Origin: Crocinitomicaceae bacterium
GTDB taxonomy: Bacteria > Bacteroidota > Bacteroidia > Flavobacteriales_D > Crocinitomicaceae
Reading direction: 5' to 3'
NCBI GenBank assembly: GCA_003512365.1
Contig: DORI01000213.1
Coordinates: forward strand, 1 to 5,095
DNA length: 5,095 nucleotides
Position numbers and translations under genes: made by a program. Under the pieces are notes generated by a model. It did no database searches. It was given only the letters and a program-made list of their open reading frames with translations, and was not told where the DNA came from. This document shows, piece after piece, positions 1 through 5,095 of this stretch; positions within the stretch are counted from its first letter, which is position 1; every line of letters starts with the position of its first letter.

Positions 1-2
1 AT

Positions 3-62
3 TTGGGCGATTATTCTGATAGTCATGAAAGATTATTTGATGAGATAGAGATATGCGTCTAA
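3..62 (+). CDS. Possible C-terminal end of a gene running in from the left edge (low confidence)
   Basis: Frame 3 of the plus strand is open from the window edge to a TAA at 60-62 and encodes 19 residues (LGDYSDSHERLFDEIEICV), an acidic, hydrophilic tail. If real, this gene converges on cysS. It is supported only by the sensible composition and by the inverted repeat that begins exactly at its stop codon. Two alternatives cannot be excluded. Plus frame 1 is open to a TAG at 46-48 (hydrophobic, IWAIILIVMKDYLMR). A minus-strand gene could also start with ATG at 26-24 and run off the left edge (MTIRIIAQ). The fragment is too short to assign a function. Confidence 0.25.
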   Translation: MGDYSDSHERLFDEIEICV

Positions 63-91
63 ATAATCTGTTCAAAAAGTGTCGGATTATT
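62..91 (+). terminator. Stem-loop directly after the putative plus-strand stop; weak terminator candidate
   Basis: AATAATC at 62-68 is the exact reverse complement of GATTATT at 85-91. The stem extends inward through a T-G wobble (69/84) and a G-C pair (70/83), giving about 9 bp around a 12-nt loop. It starts at the last base of the possible stop codon at 60-62, where a terminator would sit. The stem is AT-rich and no T-run follows on either strand, so it may be a weak or factor-dependent terminator, or chance in AT-rich DNA. Confidence 0.22.
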
Positions 92-265
92 GGTTGGCAA
101 GAATATAGAAATTGAAATCATGAATTTCCGTTTCACAAAGAAGTTATAAAAATCACTTTTTTCCTGACCCGTATGGTTTAGTGCGCCGAAAACTCACATC
201 GAGCATATGAAATCTACCCGATCTGTAAAAGAAATTGTATCTGAACTTTAAAGTGAATTATTAGG
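63..265. other. Intergenic stretch downstream of cysS, no gene seen
   Basis: About 200 bp separate the end of cysS from the possible convergent gene tail. Every reading frame is broken into pieces of roughly 30 codons or less with no recognisable protein. The candidates are a 9-codon ATG frame on plus (120-149), a 17-codon ATG frame on minus starting at 206, and a 20-codon ATG frame on minus starting at 122. Small structures present are an A5/T5 fold-back with a 4-nt loop at 148-161 and a perfect 10-bp palindrome ACTTTAAAGT at 245-254. Neither is a convincing Rho-independent terminator for cysS, because GC-rich stems are absent. No tRNA, small-RNA or riboswitch structure was recognised. Confidence 0.5.
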
Positions 266-1723
266 TTAAGACCAAGTTGTACCCTCTTTTCCATCCTTTA
301 CAACGATCCCTGCTGCCGCAAGTCCATCTCTGATTTTATCTGAAGTTGTCCAATCTTTTTGTTCTCGCGCTTGACTTCTTAAATTAAGGACCAGATCCAT
401 CACAGGATTAAGCCGGTTATCTTGCCCTTGTTCCTCTGAAAACAAACCTAACACTTGAAAGATAAAAACTTGCATAGCTGTTTGAAGAATCCCGAGGTGC
501 TCTAACGTAATAGTCTCTTTTCCGTCGTTAATTAAGTTGATGTAACGGACCGCTTCAAATAAATTTGCAATTAATATTGGGGCATTAAAATCGTCTTGCA
601 TGGCCTCATCGAATGAATCTACTAATTCTTTCCATTTGAATGAAGTGCTTGCCGAATGTGAAACCTTCTCTATTAACTTCAATCCTTCCATCAGCCTGTT
701 CAGGCCTTTTTCTGCTGCATCTAAACCTGTTTCTGTAATATCTAATGTGCTGCGATAATGCGCCTGCATCATGAAAAAACGAATCACATTGGGTGCGTAT
801 GGTTTCTTAAAAAGTGGACTTGTTCCTTCCACAATCTCTTTGGGTAAAAAGAAATTGCCAAGGCTTTTACTCATTTTTTGGCCATTTACATTTAACATAT
901 TGGCATGCATCCATATTGAAGCCGGTTGACAACCGAATGAACCACAACTTTGCGCAATCTCATCTTCATGATGGGGGAATTTCAAATCCATACCTCCTCC
1001 GTGAATGTCAAACTGTTTACCTAGGTATTTTGTACTCATTGCTGTACATTCAATATGCCAACCTGGGTTACCATCACCCCAAGGAGATCTCCAAATTTGC
1101 ATATCTTCAGGATTTGCTTTTTTCCAAAGAGCGAAATCTGCAAAGAACCTCTTTTCGTCTTGGTTATTTAATGTACGAGTTTCGTTTTCTAGTTCCTCTA
1201 CCTTTCTGCCGCTTAAAATACCGTAATTGAAATCTTGCATGTATCGTTTTGTATCGAAATATACACTTCCATTAACGGAATACCCGTATCCATTTTCCAG
1301 AATTTTCTCTATAATTTCAATTTGCTCTTGAATGTGTCCTGTTGCTGTTGGCTCAATACTTGGCGGAAGCATGTTGTAAAGCCGCTGTAATTCCTGAAAT
1401 TTGACATTGTATTTGTAGACAATTTCAAGAGATTGAAGTTGTTCTAAACGAGCTGCTTTTCCAATACTATCTTCCTCTTGTCCCGCCGAATTTGTTATGT
1501 GCCCGGCGTCTGTTATATTACGAACATATTTTACTTTGTACCCAGCGTGTAAGAGGTACCTGTAAACAAGATCGAAATTGATAAATGTTCGCATGTTCCC
1601 CATGTGAGGCTCACTGTAAAGGGTAGGTCCACACACATACATACCAACAAATTGTTCGTTTCTCGGAGTAAGGATTTCTTTTTTTCCTGATAAACTATTG
1701 TAGATTTTGACTTTGTGTTCCAT
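266..1723 (-). CDS. cysS: Cysteinyl-tRNA synthetase, complete
   Basis: This cytoplasmic class I aminoacyl-tRNA synthetase joins cysteine to tRNA(Cys) using ATP. Its 485 residues are a normal length for the family. Visible landmarks are the CGPT motif at residues 31-34, the HIGH-type ATP site as HMGN (40-43), and KMSKS (283-287). The zinc site is read by alignment in memory with E. coli Cys28/Cys209/His234/Glu238. It is Cys31, Cys226 in WHIECTAMS, and His251 and Glu255 in FPHHEDEIAQS, with the same 25-residue Cys-His spacing. The Rossmann core fills the first two thirds. The DALR-type helical anticodon-binding region follows from about residue 340, and the protein ends in the typical EGTTW tail. 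The start is ATG at 1723-1721. The 17 bp before it, between the glycosyltransferase stop and this ATG, contain no Shine-Dalgarno sequence and no promoter motif, so cysS is probably co-transcribed with the gene upstream. All key residues are intact. Confidence 0.98.
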   Translation of the reverse strand: MEHKVKIYNSLSGKKEILTPRNEQFVGMYVCGPTLYSEPHMGNMRTFINFDLVYRYLLHAGYKVKYVRNITDAGHITNSAGQEEDSIGKAARLEQLQSLEIVYKYNVKFQELQRLYNMLPPSIEPTATGHIQEQIEIIEKILENGYGYSVNGSVYFDTKRYMQDFNYGILSGRKVEELENETRTLNNQDEKRFFADFALWKKANPEDMQIWRSPWGDGNPGWHIECTAMSTKYLGKQFDIHGGGMDLKFPHHEDEIAQSCGSFGCQPASIWMHANMLNVNGQKMSKSLGNFFLPKEIVEGTSPLFKKPYAPNVIRFFMMQAHYRSTLDITETGLDAAEKGLNRLMEGLKLIEKVSHSASTSFKWKELVDSFDEAMQDDFNAPILIANLFEAVRYINLINDGKETITLEHLGILQTAMQVFIFQVLGLFSEEQGQDNRLNPVMDLVLNLRSQAREQKDWTTSDKIRDGLAAAGIVVKDGKEGTTWS

Positions 1724-1740
1724 GTTGACTTTACTGGAAA

Positions 1741-3402
1741 TTATTGCTGTGTTCTAAGTTCCTTAAATGTGTGGAAAACAACTATTCCATAACCAGCAGC
1801 AACCATTCCATGAAAGGCTAATGTTCCTATATTTCCATCAACCAACATGAAATAGGCACTTGTGCTAAAAACTAGAAAAAAGACGATTTCAAGCATGTTT
1901 ACAATGGAAAGTTGCTTTTTGTCGTATTTGTTTCCTGAAAATTCTGATTTCTTATTTACATTAAACTTAGGCGTTCGAACAAAGGAACTTTTGATCCCAA
2001 GCCATCCCTCAAGTACCGCAACTGCATTACTCAAAGCTAAAGCCGATGAGATGGTAAGAAATAAAAAAAATTGGGGTACAAACTTCACTAAATCTTTGAC
2101 TGTATTTCCTGTTTTATCACGGTATGCAATCCAATAATATAACATTAAAATGAAGGTGCTTGTGTAGAAAAAATAATAAAACTTGATAAAATCTTGTAAA
2201 TCTGGAAATGACCCGGCTATATTGCTCATAAACAGACTTGAAATTGAAAGCGTCATAATAAAAAGGAACACGGATGAATTGAACAAATGAGACATCCCAT
2301 GAAACTTGTCTGATAAACGCACCCCTTTAGAAAACACAAGTCTTTTCCACATTTTCAAAAAGACCTCCGCACCACCCTTCATCCAACGGTGTTGTTGATT
2401 TTTAAGCGCCGACATGGTAATTGGTAATTCTGCCGGGGAAACGACATCGACTAAATACGTGAATTTCCACCCTTTAATTTGTGCACGATAACTTAAGTCC
2501 AGGTCTTCTGTAATGGTGTCGTGTTCCCAACCACCTGCGTCTTCTATACATGATTTTCTCCAAACCCCTGCGGTTCCATTAAAATTAATAAAGTGATCGT
2601 TACTGTTTCTTCCGCATTGTTCAATAATAAAATGTGCATCTAATCCGAAAGCTTGAAGCTTAGTAAGGGACGAATAATCTTTATTTAAATGTCCCCATCG
2701 CGTTTGAACTACACCAATTTTATCGTGTTTAAAATGCGGTATGGTTTTCTTTAAAAAATCAGGGTCGGGAACAAAGTCGGCATCAAAAATAGCAATGAAT
2801 TCGCCTTCTACCTGATCCATGGCATCATCTAAGGCTCCAGCTTTATAGCCTTTTCTGTTGACGCGATGAACATGAGAAATATTTAACCCTTTGTCTTGCC
2901 ACTCCTTGACTTTTTTTGCAATAATATCCTTTGTTTCATCTGTTGAATCGTCTAATACTTGAATTTGAAACTTGTCTCTCGGATAATCAAAAGCAGCAAC
3001 AGTATCAATAATTCTGTCTGCCACATACATTTCATTGTACATGGGCAATTGAACGGTTACTTTAGGCGCATTTAATTCGTCAAAATTTGCTTTCTGCTGT
3101 TCTTTTATCTTTTTCATGTTCATGAGATAACCAAATCCCAAAGAAAGTTGGACGGATGCATATAGAAAAATAAACACTGAACATGCTGTATAGACAATCA
3201 ATATTGCCGATGCCACCAAATGCGACCAAAAATAAGGTTGAACCTCTTCTTTTCCGTCTATTGTTGTTGTTCTGCTTCCCCAATCGAAAAGCCATGTTGC
3301 CTGCTGTTCTTCCGCAAAGAAAATAGATGGAATTAACACAAATGCAGCCAATGCAAAATGCGTTAATTTGATTTTTTTAAAGTTAAAATTACTCACGAGC
3401 AT
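1741..3402 (-). CDS. Membrane-bound family-2 glycosyltransferase, CslA/CslC-like processive polysaccharide synthase
   Basis: This is a predicted inner-membrane GT2 enzyme of 553 residues that should use a nucleotide-sugar donor to build a beta-linked polysaccharide. The catalytic core has the processive signature: DD in LDDSTDET (151-152), DAD (207-209), TED (298-300, the likely catalytic base) and QQHRW (336-340, acceptor binding). Segments such as VQLPMYNE, NRKGYKAGAL, FNGTAG and AGGW recall plant CslA (mannan/glucomannan) and CslC synthases, but the sugar cannot be told from sequence. Hydrophobic segments lie near 15-30, 60-92, 376-396, 408-428, 440-465, 502-522 and 526-546. The loop before the last pair carries FVRTPK (474-479), like the BcsA gating-loop FxVTxK. 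There is no PilZ domain, and no BcsB-like partner is nearby. The start is taken as ATG at 3402-3400; a TTG at 3405-3403 just before it and a GTG at 3396-3394 are less likely starts. It lies 16 bp after the peptidase gene and 17 bp before cysS. Confidence 0.9.
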   Translation of the reverse strand: MLVSNFNFKKIKLTHFALAAFVLIPSIFFAEEQQATWLFDWGSRTTTIDGKEEVQPYFWSHLVASAILIVYTACSVFIFLYASVQLSLGFGYLMNMKKIKEQQKANFDELNAPKVTVQLPMYNEMYVADRIIDTVAAFDYPRDKFQIQVLDDSTDETKDIIAKKVKEWQDKGLNISHVHRVNRKGYKAGALDDAMDQVEGEFIAIFDADFVPDPDFLKKTIPHFKHDKIGVVQTRWGHLNKDYSSLTKLQAFGLDAHFIIEQCGRNSNDHFINFNGTAGVWRKSCIEDAGGWEHDTITEDLDLSYRAQIKGWKFTYLVDVVSPAELPITMSALKNQQHRWMKGGAEVFLKMWKRLVFSKGVRLSDKFHGMSHLFNSSVFLFIMTLSISSLFMSNIAGSFPDLQDFIKFYYFFYTSTFILMLYYWIAYRDKTGNTVKDLVKFVPQFFLFLTISSALALSNAVAVLEGWLGIKSSFVRTPKFNVNKKSEFSGNKYDKKQLSIVNMLEIVFFLVFSTSAYFMLVDGNIGTLAFHGMVAAGYGIVVFHTFKELRTQQ

Positions 3403-3430
3403 CAAAGATAAGTCATTATTATTTAACCAA
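3403..3430 (-). promoter_or_regulatory. Bacteroidota-type promoter motif abutting the glycosyltransferase start
   Basis: Read on the minus strand, TATCTTTG (3410-3403) matches the -7 consensus TAnnTTTG exactly. A TTG (3430-3428) lies 17 nt upstream in the position of the -33 element. The TTG falls inside the last codons of the peptidase gene. The -7 box ends at the base before the glycosyltransferase ATG, so a transcript from here would begin within the first few codons and be leaderless or nearly so. The motif is short and AT-rich DNA yields chance matches, so this is only a candidate. Confidence 0.3.
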
Positions 3431-5095
3431 TGTCATCTCGTCAACCAAATGCCGCGCACCTGAATAAATATCCATAACCCATAAGACGTAACGTATATCA
3501 ACCACAACATTTCTACAGCGCGAAGAATCAAATAAATAATCGCTCATGGTGCTTTCCCATGTTCTGTCAAAATTCAAACCCATTAGGTTCCCATTTTCGT
3601 CTAATACAGGCGATCCTGAATTTCCGCCGGTTGTATGATTTGAACCCGTAAAACAAACCCAAAGCTGTCCGTTTTGAGCATAATTTCCATAATTTTTCTG
3701 CTTGTGTAACTCCAGCATGCGCGGTTGCAATTCAAAATCTGCATTCCCACTGTTGTATTTTGCAATCATCCCCTCAAGAGTCGTGTGTTCCGTATATTTC
3801 ATTCCATCAGTTGGAGTTGATCCTTCCAATTTGCCATAAGTTAATCGTAATGTGCTATTTGCATCTGGCCAATGTTTTTCATTAGGGAACATCTCTTTTT
3901 TACCTTCAACATATAGTTGAAGTAAAGCGCTCATTTCGTTCGAAAAGTCTTGATAAGCCGGAATTACGTAATTTCTAAAAGGCGTGATGTAGCTAGAATA
4001 ATGTTTAAAACCAAGGTCTTTATTGAGTTTTTTAATGCTCTTTTCGTTGAAATTTGAAAGAAAATTCAAATAACGTTCCTTGTCTGTAAAAATTGATTTT
4101 GCGTAAACAACATTGGAAATCGACTTGATATAGTTATCGTACCACTCCGAAGCTAGGGAATGCTTTATGTCCTGTGTAATCCCTTTCCATTGGTCCGTGT
4201 TGTTAAAATATTCTTTTGTAAGTCTATTAAAAATTTCATTGTCGACTTGTGGGTTATAATTTTTAAAAAACCCTTCAGCTCCGACCTTAAGTCGTTCCAA
4301 GACGGCATTCAATTCACCACTTGTTTTATATTTCTGATAATTCGAAACTAAGTCATTAATAGCTCTTGCTAACTTAAAATATTCAGGGCCATACGAAAAA
4401 TATTCAACCCCCATGGCGTATTTAAACTCCCAGTTGACGTCGCGTTCTACCAAGGCATTCATTTCATTAACGACAGATGCATATTTCTTCCATTCTTCTT
4501 TGGAATTGGCGCGTTTAATATATTCTGCTTCTTTGTTTTGTTTTAACGTAACTGCGTCTAGCGTTCTTAAACCATCAATTTGCCCTATCCATTTTTTCCA
4601 TGCATTAGCAATGGATGCCTGTTTAGCGGCGTACTGTATTCTGGTAAGGTCAGATTCCTTCATTGCAGCATCAATAACTCCCAATGACAAATCTCTCATG
4701 TGAATTCTAGCTGGTCGTTCTTTTTCAATGATAAATTTCAAATATGACGACACCACATGTTGTTCTGTTTGACCTGGAAATCCATAAACCATGGTAAAAT
4801 CTCCTTCTTTTCTATCTCGAAATGAAATATTTAAATACCTAATTGGGGTGTAAGGAACGTTTTCTTTTGAATAGGCCGCAGGTTTATTATCTTTCCCGGC
4901 GTAGATACGAAAAACCGAAAAGTCGCCCGTATGACGAGGCCAAACCCAGTTGTCGGTGTCACCTCCAAACTTTCCAATTGAATTTGGAGGAGTGCCCACG
5001 AAACGAATGTCAGTAAATATTTCTTTTACCATCATATAATAGTCATTCCCGTAATTAAAGGCTTTCACCTCTGCTTCATAACCTGAATTGACAAC
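3419..5095 (-). CDS. dpp11: S46-family dipeptidyl peptidase, DPP11-like (Asp/Glu-specific), N-terminus beyond the window
   Basis: This secreted or periplasmic serine exopeptidase releases dipeptides from peptide N-termini. The frame stays open to the right edge, so 558 residues of about 720 are visible. The signal peptide and catalytic His are missing, and the GTG at 5068-5066 is an internal Val, not a start. Numbering from that Val, DNW (39-41), Arg45 and catalytic Asp49 form DNWVWPRHTGDF. Asn155 lies in a helical domain (about 100-420). Catalytic Ser484 is in GGNSGSP (codon 3619-3617). Asp501-Arg502 follow in NFDRTWE (Arg codon 3565-3563). These match recalled S46 structures: Asn-Trp, Asn and Asp clamp the substrate amino terminus, and the Asp-Asn spacing of 106 equals that in DAP BII (224-330). 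Arg at Ser+18 equals Ser655/Arg673 of P. gingivalis DPP11, where Arg selects acidic P1 residues; DPP7 has Gly there. The 65 residues after Ser leave no room for a C-terminal sorting domain. The gene ends 16 bp before the glycosyltransferase. Confidence 0.93.
   Translation of the reverse strand, partial: VVNSGYEAEVKAFNYGNDYYMMVKEIFTDIRFVGTPPNSIGKFGGDTDNWVWPRHTGDFSVFRIYAGKDNKPAAYSKENVPYTPIRYLNISFRDRKEGDFTMVYGFPGQTEQHVVSSYLKFIIEKERPARIHMRDLSLGVIDAAMKESDLTRIQYAAKQASIANAWKKWIGQIDGLRTLDAVTLKQNKEAEYIKRANSKEEWKKYASVVNEMNALVERDVNWEFKYAMGVEYFSYGPEYFKLARAINDLVSNYQKYKTSGELNAVLERLKVGAEGFFKNYNPQVDNEIFNRLTKEYFNNTDQWKGITQDIKHSLASEWYDNYIKSISNVVYAKSIFTDKERYLNFLSNFNEKSIKKLNKDLGFKHYSSYITPFRNYVIPAYQDFSNEMSALLQLYVEGKKEMFPNEKHWPDANSTLRLTYGKLEGSTPTDGMKYTEHTTLEGMIAKYNSGNADFELQPRMLELHKQKNYGNYAQNGQLWVCFTGSNHTTGGNSGSPVLDENGNLMGLNFDRTWESTMSDYLFDSSRCRNVVVDIRYVLWVMDIYSGARHLVDEMTLVK

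Noticed and set aside
148..162. A5-TCAC-T6 fold-back as a bidirectional terminator for cysS
   Set aside because: The stem is only A-T pairs, about 100 bp beyond the cysS stop, and too unstable to call as a terminator.
245..254. Perfect palindrome ACTTTAAAGT just past the cysS stop, as an operator or terminator
   Set aside because: It has no loop, consists mostly of A and T, and has no second copy in the window. Chance is a sufficient explanation.
814..1230. 138-codon open frame on plus, opposite cysS, with a shorter overlapping frame at 1005-1226
   Set aside because: It lies entirely antisense to a well-supported cysS with intact motifs. The translation shows no recognisable domain, and the frames look like codon-bias shadows.
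1862..2137. 91-codon open frame on plus, opposite the glycosyltransferase C-terminal membrane region
   Set aside because: Antisense to a clear membrane protein coding region; no family resemblance.
3080..3295. 71-codon minus-strand open frame overlapping the glycosyltransferase N-terminal part in another frame
   Set aside because: It overlaps the clearly coding glycosyltransferase frame, and its product has low-complexity, implausible composition.
3372..3378. Run of seven A on the coding strand near the glycosyltransferase start, with another at 1679-1685 near the cysS start, as possible slippage or phase-variation sites
   Set aside because: Both encode ordinary Lys codons in an AT-rich genome, the frames are intact, and nothing else suggests phase variation.
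4160..4703. Two plus-strand open frames (4160-4351 and 4413-4703) opposite the peptidase
   Set aside because: Both are antisense to the helical domain of the S46 peptidase and encode nothing recognisable.
5066..5068. GTG as a start codon for the peptidase
   Set aside because: The same frame continues upstream to the window edge (VVNSGYEAE). The family needs about 170 more residues there, including the catalytic His, so this is an internal Val.

Overview
The window is AT-rich and carries three tightly spaced genes, all on the minus strand. They are the C-terminal three quarters or so of a secreted S46-family dipeptidyl peptidase (right edge), a membrane-bound family-2 glycosyltransferase, and cysteinyl-tRNA synthetase. 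No Shine-Dalgarno sequence precedes either visible start codon. A TAnnTTTG-type promoter motif lies between the first two genes, and S46 dipeptidyl peptidases are common in this group. Together these point to a member of the Bacteroidota, probably Flavobacteriia-like. This is inferred from gene content and signals, not from a database match.

Layout, in the direction of transcription (right to left). From the right edge to 3419 is a peptidase whose visible residues fit the Asp/Glu-specific DPP11 subtype: catalytic Asp, catalytic Ser, the substrate N-terminus clamp, and the Arg 18 residues after the Ser. Its signal peptide and catalytic His lie outside the window. After 16 bp comes a 553-residue processive-type GT2 enzyme (3402-1741) with the D, DxD, TED and QxxRW signature. 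It resembles plant CslA/CslC more than bacterial BcsA and has membrane helices on both sides of the catalytic core. After a further 17 bp comes cysS (1723-266), complete and with all signature motifs. The short gaps suggest one transcription unit, although a promoter-like element directly before the glycosyltransferase start could give that gene and cysS a separate transcript.

Positions 1-265 hold no confident gene. The far left edge may contain the end of a plus-strand gene converging on cysS (stop at 60-62), followed at once by a 9-bp stem that could act as a terminator. This reading is weak, because the edge is open in other frames too. The rest of that stretch is AT-rich with only short, unconvincing reading frames.

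The three genes do not form an obvious pathway: extracellular peptide breakdown, polysaccharide synthesis at the inner membrane, and aminoacylation in the cytoplasm. I see no mobile element, CRISPR array, RNA gene or defence system, and nothing that amounts to an undescribed system. The most useful points are the residue-level DPP11 specificity assignment, the CslA-like synthase with a gating-loop-like motif, and the promoter motif abutting its start.
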